Below, piece by piece: positions 48,247 through 60,425 of a stretch of 64,000 nt of DNA. Source of the stretch: Annona cherimola (lineage: Eukaryota; Streptophyta; Magnoliopsida; Magnoliales; Annonaceae); contig CM059972.1 of NCBI GenBank assembly GCA_030490835.1, positions 55,967,563-56,031,562 on the forward strand, in the 5' to 3' direction. A program made the translations under genes and the position numbers. The notes beneath the pieces are model-generated. The model made no database searches. It saw only the letters and a program-made list of their open reading frames with translations, and was not told the DNA's origin. Each line of letters opens with the position of its first letter. Positions within the stretch are counted from its first letter, which is position 1.

Positions 48247-51200
48247 TGGGCACCCCAAACCGAGCATCACATCCTAGCCCTTACCTCAGGATCGTGTTGA
48301 TTGGTAAACGTGATCAGGATTGTTGCCCTGTCACATGGCTGGTTTTATCGGATATTTATCCCGTTAATTATGATCATATAGAAATTCACATAACAGTTCA
48401 AATCCTCATATTTTCAACTCAGACATATCTAAGTCATTTCAATCCATTTATCACATACAAGTATGATGTTCAAATAACATTTCAACACTTGCCTAAATCA
48501 GATGTCACTGCATATATACATCATAATCATCAATATAAAACACTTCATATAGCTTACAATCATTTCACATGAGTTCACATAATATAAAAATTCTAAAATT
48601 TTTCCATTGTTTCCTTAAGCTTGTATTTGCTCCTTCGCCATGTCCTGTCCTTCACCTGTCTTTGGATTTGGAAACAAAATCGTGAGTCGAAACTCAATAA
48701 GCAAGTTATTTGCATTTTACAGGCAAATCATTTCAAGCAACATTTTGCATTTAAAATCATCTTAGATAGCAACTTATACCTTATCAAAAGGTATATCTTA
48801 AAATCATAAAATCTTGTACCCATCACGAGTACCATATGCATAATGCCATATAAAACATGAACATATATATCATTTTTCCCTTAGGATGGAAGCTAGCCAG
48901 GCGACCATCCGTCTCGTTATCTCCCATTTCAGAGAGGGCGCCACCGGCCTTGGGCCTGTTTTAAGCGACTTGGCCACACCAAGGGGGGACAATCGGTCCG
49001 CTTATACCCTTCAAGTGGACCTAGTACCTTGTGCACGTGAACTTTTTTATAAATCCATCATTAACATGCTAGCATGATTTTTCCATCAGAAACATAGAAT
49101 CACATCATTTTTCCATAGCATTTATCAAAGAAGAATTTCATAATATTGCATTTGAAGTAAAAACACCATTTCAACACCATTTTGCTAAGGGATGACCATC
49201 CTTAAACATATTAGAAATAATTTTCACAATTTCATCAATAAGTTAAAGCAAAAATTGCATTTATGTAACCAATTTAGAAAAGTAAAAATCCTTTAGAAAA
49301 TTTTCTTGCTTACCTGTGTCTCTTAGCTTTCCACTTCCGCTTTTCTTTTGCCTTTGCCTACATGAGAATAATATTTTTTTTTCATATATTTCTTTTTCTC
49401 ATATTTCATTTAGTTTTTCAACCCATTCCATCCACATATATCATTTATTTGACTTCACAAGTCGTTATGCGCATACACCGCTCGTTTTTTAACACGTCAT
49501 TGGCTAACACATAACATAACATATATATATAACCCCACAATTAGGGTATTCATTTCAATCTCACAAAATTAATTCAATAATTATCATACATAGGTTCATT
49601 AACCTCACTTTTCCATTTATCCATTTGTTTCCCAAAATACACGCATGGGTGTTTCCCCTATGCATATATCGTTGCCTTAGCTTCATAAATCAAGTCCAAA
49701 ATTTTGAAATTAATATCATAAAATCTTAAACAGATATATAAACATGGAATTCATTTTATTGTCATGCACTTTTGCATAAAATCACATTTCACAAGTCATT
49801 CATCCCTTTTGCACATCTATTACTTCACATATGCCCATTTGGCAATACATACATAATGTATTTCATAAAATTTTCTAACTCAGAAATTTAATCCACATTT
49901 CAGCGGGTTAATTACCATTAATTACCACTGCATTCAGGGTATTTTTATGGGATTTAAATCCACTTGCCATAGGTTTCCAAAACAGCAAGTTTGGAACCCG
50001 TTTTTCACCCATTTAACGTGTCTTTTGACACATAACCCTAAGCAGTCATATAGTTCCGAAATTTCAGCATGTAATCCCACTTTTCTTAATCCATATTTAG
50101 GTATTTAACACATTCATAACATTCATGAATTATCATTTCTCAAAACAGCAAGTTTCCTACACGTTTTGAGTCTCGTTTCACATCGGTTAAACACACTTTC
50201 ATAAAATCTATAAAAATCAGTTTTAGGTCTTCTTTTACAAAATATTTTTGGGCATCCATAATACCTTAAACCTAGGGTATTTTACCCTACATAGCATTCA
50301 CAAAGCATGCAAACCTATTTCCATAGCATTTTTAGCATAGAAACAAGGAAATTAGGTCATAACCATCTCTTTGCATTCCATAACTTCAAAAATTCATCAT
50401 TTAAGCACAAACCGACACACGTTTTGCATTAATACATGATTCATAACCTAAGCACATCATCAAACCAAAACAAAAACTTTTCATGGAGATTTAGGGTTTG
50501 TCAAGTTGAGTATTCAACTCATATGTCATTGAAATCAACACTTTCACCATCTAAACATGGAAATTCATCCATAAAACTTAATACCCATTCCATATTCAAT
50601 CAAAATCATGTTAAATCATCATTTCAAAGATTCTTTAAGCATCCATTCCATATTCCCATTTTAGAGTTTAAAAACTCAAAATAACCAACTCAAACAACAT
50701 GTATACTTACTTGGTTTAGAGCTAATTCAAACCCTAGCACTTGGAGATGATTTCCTCCACTAATTCTCTTCTTTTTTTCCTAGCTTTTCTTTTTCTTCTT
50801 GCTGGGAAAAATGGGCGTGAGCTGCTGCTATGCTTTGGAGTGAAAATTTCAGCACTTAGCCAACTTTTCCAACCTCCTCTCAAATGAACGTGCATGGGTT
50901 TAGAAGCTGGATTTTTTTCTAGCTGTGGGCCCCACTTCATGGAGCATTTTCCTCACCATTAAATGGTAGCTTATCATCTTCATGTGTTGGCAAAATTACA
51001 GCCTAGTAAAATGAGATTTTGCCATTTTTCAAAAATCACAAAACTGCCTAAATCCTAGCCGTCCAAATTGCCCAGTCAAGCACGTCCCTTGCTGCCCAAT
51101 TTCCAGCAATTTTTCTCCATTTTTAAAATTCCAAAATGTGGGTAATTTATATACCTAATTACCCTTTAATTCATATATTAATTTTGTATTAAAATACTTA

Positions 51201-52236
51201 GCAAAAATGGCAGCAATAGCTGCTCATCAGACACGTCCAAGTGCCCCCTATGCTATCCACGTTTTCAGCTTCATGCATCTGCATTTAAATAATTTTTTCT
51301 TGCTGAAATTTACATAATTGAAAGCATATCTTCATGTCCTTGCATGTCAGTTGTATATATTCATATTTAAATAATTAAAAATTCAAAAAGAAGCATCATG
51401 GCAGCCCCTTGGACGTCCCCTTGTGCCACATTGCCTATGCTCTCTTTTGAGCATTTTGTAGCTCCATCATAGGGTATATTCATTGCTGGATTTTCTGTGT
51501 ATATTTGTATTTTATATTAATGCATAAAATACCTTAGAAATATGCTGCATTTGACACCTCAACTCTCATTAAAATCATGCAATGATGCATTGTACTTTAG
51601 CATTAAATGCAAGGTACTCTTTAGGTGCATTAGTCAACCAAGCTCTCCTTTTTCAATGCAGGTATTTTTCCAAAATTTCAAGATTTATCTAAGCCATCCA
51701 AAATAAACATCTCATAATTTCATTCAACAATTTTAAATTTCATCTCAATCCGATTTTCCTAGCTCTCGTTATAGTCGTTTAAAGTTAACGGTTGAAATTG
51801 AGATATGATCAATAAATCATAACACTCATTTCATCAAGAATTTTCATAAACAATAATTCCATAATACCAAGTCCAACATCATTAATTTCTATTTCAAATT
51901 TTACTTGAATCTGCTTCACAGGCGTTGAGTTATGAATTTTCTAATATTTTTCCACTTAACTTGAAAATTGTCACATAAATACTCATAATTCATTTTAAAT
52001 AATGGAAAATTATTTTCCTTAGTGTATTTGCACATTTAAATCAACAACAATGTGCTCTAGTCCCATTGTCTCATTTTAACTCAAAATGATTAATCACATC
52101 ATTATTGCAAATCCTAACCCTAATTGCAATAATTAGCAAAATCACATAAAACCTTCATAATTCAATAATTCACATATAAATATCATATACATGATTAATG
52201 CATACATATGGGTTCTATATTGGTTAGGGTTTCACA
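48247..52236 (-). repeat. 3' LTR of G2, 3990 bp
   Basis: Begins TGGGCACCCCAAACC (the canonical TGTGGC end is altered compared with 62745) and ends GGGTTTCACA. It is co-linear with 62745-64000 over the visible 1256 bp with scattered substitutions. The TATA position found in G1 reads GGGTTTAGAAGC here (about 50896), so the core promoter is lost. Confidence 0.9.
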
Positions 52237-52250
52237 ATCCTCCCCCCCTT
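52237..52250 (-). promoter_or_regulatory. Polypurine tract of G2
   Basis: The minus strand reads AAGGGGGGGAGGAT directly before the LTR. Confidence 0.85.
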
Positions 52251-52274
52251 ATAACAGGTTTCGTCCCAAAACCG

Positions 52275-55260
52275 TCTATTCCTTAAATAGCTGGGGGTAT
52301 TTCCATTCCACCTCTTCTTTTAATTCCTATATGGCTTCATTTTCGGAATACCGGTTCCATTGTACCTTCACGTACTCGATTTCCCGATTCTGAAGCTTTT
52401 GTACCTTGTGATCCAAGATTCTCACTGGCCTTTCTTCATAATTTAGATAATCTTGAATCGGCAAATTCTCAGCCACTAATATATGTGTTGGGTCTGGAAC
52501 ATACTTCCTAAGCATCGATATATGAAACACATTGTGAACTAGGGCAAGCGCTGGGGGTAAGGCTACTCGATAGGACAATTTCCCAACCTTCTCCAAAACC
52601 TCAAATGGTCCAATATACCTATGATTCAGCTTTTCTCTTTTCCCAAACCTTGTAACTCCCTTGAATGGCGTAACCTTTATAAATACATGTTCGCCGATTT
52701 GGATGTTTAAATCTCTTCTCTTGCAATCTGTGTAACACTTTTGCTAACTTTGGGCAGTGAGTATACATTGGCAAATTGTTTTTATCCTGTCTGCCATTCG
52801 TTGAGACAAGTCTGGGGCTAACCTTTTCTCTCCAACATCATCCCAGTTCAACGGCGTTCGACACCGTCGACCATACAACACCTCAAATGGAGCCATTTGG
52901 ATGCTTGCTTGATAACTATTGTTGTATGCAGATTCCGTAATCGAGATGTACTCGTCCCATGATCCTCCAAACTCAAAAGTACACATATGGAGCATATCTT
53001 CAATGACTTGGTTCACCCGCTCCATTTGCCCATCGGTTTGAGGATGAAAGGCTGTACTGAACTTGAGTTAGGTGCCTAAGGTTTCGTGCAAGCTTTTCCA
53101 AAACCTCGACGTGAATGTTGCATCTCGATCTGAGATAATCGACTTTGGCACTCCATGGAGTCGTACAACCTCTTTATAATAGATCTTAGCTAACTTTTCC
53201 GCTGTATAAGTCCTTCTGATAGGTAGGAAGTGCGCGACTTTTGATAACCTATCTACGATTACCCATATAGAATCGTTTCCTGCTTGGGTCTTAGGTAATC
53301 CTTCTATGAAATCCATAGTAATGTCGTCTCACTTCCATTCAAGAATTTCTAAGGACTGTAACTTACCAGGTATTTTCTGGTGATCCGCCTTCACCCGTTG
53401 GCAAGTTAAACACTTAGCCACATGTTCAGCAATCTCTCTTTTCATATTATTCCACCAATATGCTTTCTTGAGATCCTGATACATCTTAGTACTCTCTCGG
53501 TGAATAGAAAACGGCAAAAACTATGCCTCTTTAAGGATCTATTCCTTCAACTCAACTGTGTTAGGCACGCAAAGGCGACCCTTGTGCCTGTACACACCTT
53601 GCTCATCGACAGCAAATTTAGCCAACCCCTTTTTCTTCATTTTCTCAACATGTGTACATAGGTCTGTATCCTTTTGCTGCGCAACCTTGATCTGTTCAAA
53701 AAGTGATGATTGTATGTGTAATTGTGATAATCTGGTGTGAACTCCTGGTGGACATACAATTAGTTCCATTTGCCTTATCTCCTAAAGCAACCCTTCTTCC
53801 TTGGTGATAAGATGCGCTAAGCTGACATTTCGGCTCAATACATCAGCTACCACATTTGCCTTACCTAGATGGTATAGAATTTCCAAATCATAGTCCTTCA
53901 ATAACTCGAGTCATCTCCTTTGTCTCATATTCAACTCATTCTGAGTGAAAATGTATTTGAGGCTCTTATGATCAGTGTAAATCTCACATCTTGCACCATA
54001 CAGGTAACGTCTCCATATTTTTAAGGCAAATACCACCGTTGCTAACTCTAAATCATGCGTGGGATAGCTTACCTCATTGGGCTTTAACTGTCGCGACGCA
54101 TATGCTATCACTTTACCCCTTTGCATCAGGACACACCCTAATCCCTTTCTTGATGCATCACTATAAACCACAAATCCTTCATTTCCTTCGGGTAGGGTTA
54201 GGATGGGTGCTTCTACTAACCTTTGTTTCAATTCCTGAAAGCTGCGCTCGCAGTCCTCAGACCATACATACCTGACTCTTTTACGAGTTAACTTGGTTAA
54301 TGGGGCTGACAGTTGTGAAAACCCTTCAACAAACCTTCTATAATAGCCGGCCAACCCTAAAAAACTTCGAATTTCCATAATGGTCGTCGGCCTTGGCCAT
54401 TTCAATACCGCCTCAATCTTTTGAGGATCAACTTGAATACCCTTTTCAGATATTATATGCCCGAGAAATCCTATTTGTTTCAGCCAAAACTCACATTTCT
54501 TCAATTTTGCATACAATTTCTCTTTCCTCAACCTTTCTAATACCCTTCGCAGATGGTCTCCATGTTCTTTCTCCGTTTTAGAGTAGATCAGGACATCATC
54601 GATAAATACAACCACAAATTAATCTAGATAGTCCTGATAAACCCTATTCATCATATCCATGAATACAGTAAGGGCATTAGTAAGTCCGAAAGGCATTACC
54701 GAAAACTCATAATGTCCATACCTGGTTTGAAATGTCGTTTTATGAGTATCGGCCGGACTTATTCTTAACTGATGGTACCCTGACTGTAAGTCAATCTTGG
54801 AGAAAGTCGTGGCTCCTTGCAATTGATCGAATATATCGTCGATCCTGGGCAATGGATATTTATTCTTTATGGTAACCTTATTTAACTCTCGGTAATCAAT
54901 ACATAACTTCAAGCTTCCATCTTTTTTCCTCACAAACAATACCGGAGCTCCCCAAAGGGACACACTTGGTCTAATGAAATCCTTGTCCAATAGCTCCTGT
55001 ATTTGCGCCCTTAGTTCATTCATCTCAGCTGGCGCCATTCTATAAGGAGTTTTAGAAATCGAAGCTGTACCTGACATCACATCAATAGTCATATCCATTT
55101 CCCGTTGTGGAGGCAATATGGTTAATTCCTTTGGAAATACATCCGAAAATTCTCTAACCACAGGTATTTGATTAATTTCTACCTCCATGCCTGTGTCTAC
55201 ATTCACAGACACCAAATAGGCTTGACACTTTTGTCGAATCATTCTGACAGCTTTCATAGA
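52275..55260 (-). pseudogene. G2 pol: RT, RNase H, integrase, chromodomain
   Basis: Single frame from 55257 to 52327. Order: pre-RT linker ([15 protein letters not shown]), RT with [30 protein letters not shown], and catalytic FIDD at about 54595-54606; RNase H with [13 protein letters not shown] and DHKSLKYIF; integrase with the H2C2 zinc finger (about 53400-53520), [21 protein letters not shown] and FHPQTDGQ; then a C-terminal chromodomain (EYVKVQWNRYSENEAI, about 52290-52400), which in this family targets integration to heterochromatin. Stops fall at 54619, 53911, 53782, 53539, 53522, 53329, 53068, 52744 and 52327. A one-base gain in an A run near 52320 shifts the last codons. The protease is absent upstream. 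Confidence 0.93.
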
Positions 55261-55261
55261 T

Positions 55262-55679
55262 GCTGAGCAGGTCTTCCATGTCCTTGTGACATATGCGCCT
55301 TATTTGGGCAGTTTGGGGCTATGTGGCCCACTTGATCACATATATAACACTTGACCACCTTTGCTTCCCTTGGCTTGCACTCCTTGGCGATGTGACCCAT
55401 CTATCCACATTTGTAACACCGGTTCGAGCCCTTTAAACACTTGCCTGTATGTCGCTTTTGACACTTCCTACACAACGGCGAGCTTTTCTTCTTTTGAATT
55501 CCTTTTCCCTTTCTTACACTGCCTCTCCTAGCTTTCTTTTTTCCAGTTTCCACTTCCTTGGGACCCATACTAAACGCCCTTGAACCCAATCTTAGTTCTT
55601 GGGTTCTCAGAGTCTCAATTTCCAAAGCCCTTGCTCTCTCAAGGCTTGAAGCGTAATCCTTTATCATCAGAGGTGCAAG
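55262..55679 (-). pseudogene. G2 gag, C-terminal part with zinc knuckles
   Basis: Gag continuation downstream of solo LTR S1: KSLAPLMIKDYASSLERARALEIE, a Lys-rich linker, then CRKCQKRHTGKC, CYKCG-stop-MGHIAKEC (TAG at 55401) and CYICDQVGHIAPNC near 55310-55350. It should run on into protease, but near 55262 it jumps to the pre-RT linker of pol in another frame. The ~46-bp overlap of some open frames into the LTR is an artefact. Confidence 0.88.
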
Positions 55680-55684
55680 GCTTT
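55680..55684. repeat. Target-site duplication GCTTT, left of S1
   Basis: Repeated exactly at 60421-60425. Confidence 0.95.
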
Positions 55685-56242
55685 TGTGGCGCCCCAAACC
55701 GAGACGTCACTTCCTTACCTCAGGAATCTATCAATTGGTAAATGTGAATTAGGATTGTTGGCCTGATCACGCGGTGGGATTTTAATTGGAACTCGTCCAA
55801 AATTTTTTTCGTTTCTTCATTCATCATCATTTCATTTATAACATAAGCAATGATACACTTATACATATCTATTTTATAACTTCTCAACATGTACTTATAC
55901 ATTAAAGGTCCTCTTGTCATGACATTTCCATTGCATACATACATCTATTCAATCATTAGTTCACCTGTAACTTAGAACTTCAAATAAATCCATATACATT
56001 AGTATACCTGAATACCTTCATTCATATCATTCCACTCACCATGGCTAATCTTTTTAGCCCACATGGTACTATCTTGTACCTTTTCTCCGTTTCTTAGGTC
56101 CTCGACTGCTTGAGTCTTCCAGTACCTGTTTGAGGTTTGGAAAACAAAATGTGAGTGATAACTCAGTAAGCAAGCATTTTGGGGCAAGACTTTCCTTGAA
56201 AATATTTTCTTAAAATATTTTTCTCATAAATCATTTTGGCCA

Positions 56243-56770
56243 GGGGACATTTTATGTCCCAAAACATCTTGACATAAACCATATTTGGCAATGGACATTC
56301 TCATGTCCACGAAAAGACGTTTTTCTACATAAATCATTTTGGCATTGGACATTTATACGTCCTAAAATATTTATCCACTTAAACCTTGTTGGAAACGAAC
56401 GTTTATACGTCCTAAAATATTTTTCACATAAACACTTTGGTAATGGACATTTTTATATCCAAAATACATTTTACGTAAGCCTTTTTGGCAATGGACACTC
56501 ATATGTCCATAAACACTTTTATCCATTAAACTCTTTTAGAAATGGACATTTGAATGTCCACACATGTTCCAACATAAATCCCTTTAGGAAATGGACATTC
56601 TCATGTCCAACAGTTTTCCCACATAAACCCTTTGGAAATGGACATTCTCATGTCTAAAATATTTTCCAACATAAATCCCTTTAGGAAATGGACATTCTCA
56701 TGTCCAACCAGTTTTCTCACATAAACCCCTTGGAAATGGACATTCTCATGTCCAAAATATTTTCCAACAT
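56243..56770 (-). repeat. Hairpin minisatellite, 11 units, in S1
   Basis: Eleven units of roughly 45-55 bp, each with GGACATnnnnATGTCC (6-bp arms, 4-bp loop) and an ACATAAA(T/C)CCTTT spacer. The last five units are nearly identical. Confidence 0.9.
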
Positions 56771-57274
56771 AAATCCCTTTTTCATAATCCTCATCTTGGG
56801 GCTTGTTTATAGCAAACAAGTCATGAATCCTTTCCATGAAAACTTTTTCATAAAAACCATTTTTTATTCTTAATATTTACACATTTTGTGTAAAACACTC
56901 TGCTTTTAGGGTCACTTATGCATAATGGCTCATAGAAATCCAATTTAGGATAACTTTTTGTATAAATGCTTTTATATCCCAATCTTTGGGCTTTTGAAAA
57001 GCAAAACATATGCAAAAACATTTCTCCCCATCCAGTAGTGACACTTAGCAAGTGATCATGCTACCTTTTGGAAGAGAATCCTTAACAGCACGCTAGCCAG
57101 GCGGCTGTTTATTTATCCTGCTCCCATCTCAGGGAGGGCGCCGCTGGTACTCCTACCATCCCTTAGCGACTTGGCCTTATGTAGAGTGGGCCCCGGTCAT
57201 CCCAACCGTGCTCTACAACATACTCGTTACTTGTACTGGTGCACCGTACATTATTATGACGGATCACAGCCTGT

Positions 57275-57436
57275 TTGGTTTGAAGAACCACAGACTGCAG
57301 CCTATGTCCTTTTAAACGAGGATCACAGACCTTTGTGTGCATCCATAACACACAATTGGTTTGAAGAACCACAGACCACAGCCCATGTCCTTTTAAACCA
57401 GGATCATAGACCTCTATTTGCATCCATAACACACAA
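57275..57436 (-). repeat. 81-bp tandem duplication in S1
   Basis: TTGGTTTGAAGAACCACAGAC...CATCCATAACACACAA at 57275-57355 and 57356-57436, about 90% identical. 81 is a multiple of three, so both strands show repeated open frames there; these are not genes. Confidence 0.88.
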
Positions 57437-58205
57437 AAAATCTTAGACCGAAGTCTATATCTTTAAAAATTATTTTTAAAAATACATCACAGACCGCAAT
57501 CCGTGTCAACTTGTAAGCGAGCGCACCCACTTTAACAAGTTGTTATTTGAAATCTAATTTTAGGATTACCTTCCTTAAATTCTGTTTGAAACATTTTGAG
57601 TAAAATATTTTGATAAATATTTGAAATATTTGAGAAACAACACACCTTAAAACCTTTTTATGAAAACAACATAGGAGGTTGGTCATCCTTAAATCCCCTT
57701 TAACACATCCGTATAAATATTTTTTAAGATATTTTCAACTTAGATTTCCTTATCGAAAGGAAATCAAAACTTTTCGAATATCATTTCAAAACAAATGAAC
57801 TATGTCCAAATCATCATTTATTATTTAATTATCAAGACCTAGTAAAAAAAATCTTTTTCACAAATCGAATCCCTTTTTTCCTTTTTCTTTAACAAACATA
57901 ATTATTTATCATAAAACATCATAAAAGAAATTCAAAACTTATTTACATTTGTTGCTTTGTGAAAAAGGGCAAAATTTCTTTTTTCTTATAAAATACTTTT
58001 GAAACGACATCATAAAGAACTTGCTTGCTTAAAAGCAAATTCTTAAAACCATCGGCATCAAACATGAAATCCTTTGAAAACATTATCGTGGAGAACTTGC
58101 TTACTCATAAGCAAATTTCTCAATCCATTAACATAAAGCCTTGCCAATCCATAACAATACTTGTGATAAATTCTTTACCTTAAAAATGTTTCTTGCTTCC
58201 CATGA

Positions 58206-58357
58206 AGCAAACCTTGAGGCTTTTCCTTAAAGCCATTCTTTTCCAAAACTTACGACTTTTCATTAAAACCGTCATTTTCAAAACTTGGGGCTTTTCATTA
58301 AAGCCGTCATGTTCAAAACTTGTGGCTTTTCATTAAAGCCATCATTTTCAAAACTTG
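58206..58357 (-). repeat. 35-bp tandem array in S1
   Basis: Four to five units of GTCAT(T/G)TTCAAAACTTG followed by a GGCTTTTCATTAAAGCC hairpin (arms GGCTTT/AAAGCC). Confidence 0.85.
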
Positions 58358-60420
58358 TGCTTGCCCATTCGTTTAAACATAATCATAAACAATTTCAATC
58401 ACACATCATCACATAGAAAGAAAACATCATTTTAGAAAGATTATTTGCTTACCTAAGATCGCCATAATCCCTTTCCTTCCATTCGTTTCCTTGCCTTTGC
58501 CTAAATAAATGAAAATAACATTTCATTTATTTGCGTCATCTTCAAATACTTATATTTCTTAGGTTTTCCAACCTATATAAATCCATCTAACTTAACCCAC
58601 TTGTCCTTCAAGTCGGGTATTCATACTTATCTCTTCATATACGACCATTTTTCAACACATACTTATGTGTTTCTTAAACTTTTTTCAAAATAGCAACTTA
58701 TCTCTAATTCCAGCATGATTAACCCCTTAATTACCACTGTACTTAGGGTATTTTTATGGAATTTAAATCCACTAATCATAGGTTTCCAAAATAGCAACTT
58801 TGGAACCCATTTTTCACCCGTTTAATGTGTCTTTTGATACATAACCCTAAGCAGATTTATAAATCCGAATTTTCAGGAAATAATCCCACTTTTATTAATC
58901 CCAATTTAGGGTATTAACATATATATAAATTTTAATCATTTCTACATAGGTTTCATATTTTTTTTATTTTTGTCTCCAACTATCCACATCTGCTGAAATC
59001 AGGCGTACTGAAATATCAAAATTTTGAATTAATATCAAATCAAGTAGTTTTGATCTGAAATTTCTACCATACCTTAATAACTACATGAGTTAACAAAAAT
59101 AAATATTTTCAGCATGCAATATTTAATATTTCTATTTATTTTGGTATTTTTACTCTGCTAGACAGCAGAATCCATTTTCAGATAACTTGAATCCTAAATA
59201 TGTCTTATATATCATGTAAAATTTTTAGCTCAAAATTTCTTGTATAAAAATTATTAAAAATATTTTGGTGCAGCTGATCCTGCCACCCTTACAACCCTAT
59301 TCAGGTTGATTTTCTCGGATTTTTAATTTGCAACGTACTTATCCTTTTAAGCTGAAAATTATGTCATTCCTTAATCACCCCATAATGAGTCTTCTCACAA
59401 CTGTTCATGCTAAAATTCATCCATTTACTATTCCTTTCATATTTTAGTCTACAACATCATATAACTTCCAGATTTGAGGCATAAAATCAAGATTAATATA
59501 TACTTACTTGATTAATTGATATTCCCTCCATTGAGCACTTGAAATTCCCTTCTTTTTCCTCTCCTCCTTGCTGGGTTTGACGTGCCCTAGCTGCTGCCCT
59601 TCGAGAAATTTTCCATTTTTCTCTTATTTTTCCTCTCTTCTCTCTCTTCTTCTCTCTCCTTCTCTCTCTCCTTCTCCCCCCATTGCTGGAACGTGTAGCA
59701 GCCCCTTTCTCCCTTTTTTTTTATAAACCACTTTTCTTGGTGCCCAAGTAACCCCATACGCATTTTAGTAAATTTCATTTTCACTTTCCACAATTGCCCT
59801 TCTTTACTTAGCTCTTAAGCAACTTGTTACTTGCTCTCCAAGAAAACAACTTTTCATGATAATTAGCTTAATCCATTCCATTCATCTCATAGATTTCATA
59901 ATTTTATTCCATCGTTTCAAATTTCATCTCAATTCGACGTTTCTACGTCAAGTTATGACCACTTGAATTTATCTTTTGGATTTGGGATAAAAATAATTAA
60001 TTATCACCCTAATCCCATCATGATTCTCTTAATCCAATTCATTCATAAAATTGGGCCCACCGACGTGAGCTTACATTTCAAATTGCATCGAAATCCGCCT
60101 TGTAGGCGTCAAGTTATGAATTTTCTATCATTTTTCACCTTAATTCCATAATTACACTTTAATCTCCATAAATTAAATCATGACAATTAACATGATTATT
60201 CATGACCTTGTCACCTTTAAATCCTCATTAAGCCCCACGGGTCATACTAACTCACTTTGTGCTCTGGCGATTAAATTTTTAATCACCGTTTCTAACAGAA
60301 ACCCTAATTCTAAAATATCATAAAATCATAAAATCATCCAAAATTCATTTAAATCACATATAAATCATGTATATATGTTCAATGCATCCCATTGAGTCCT
60401 ACATAAGTTGGGGTTTCACA

Positions 60421-60425
60421 GCTTT
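60421..60425. repeat. Target-site duplication GCTTT, right of S1
   Basis: Exact copy of 55680-55684. Confidence 0.95.

Larger units (their letters stand above)
55685..60420 (-). mobile_element. Solo gypsy LTR S1, 4736 bp, inside G2 gag
   Basis: TGTGGCGCCCC...GGGGTTTCACA with perfect TSD GCTTT and no internal region. Removing LTR plus one TSD restores a continuous gag frame, which proves the insertion. It contains three tandem arrays (56243-56770, 57275-57436, 58206-58357), and a possible minus-strand TATA (TTTATAAAAA) at about 59713-59727. Closest to L1 in the window. Open frames inside come from repeats. Confidence 0.96.

Noticed and set aside
48237..48572. 111-codon plus-strand frame, with a 91-codon relative at 62796-63071
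   Set aside because: Both lie at the same LTR position of G2 and reflect shared LTR sequence; they run antisense to the element.
56601..56837. 78-codon minus-strand frame with repeated GHENVHF-type residues
   Set aside because: It is a translation of the hairpin minisatellite in S1.
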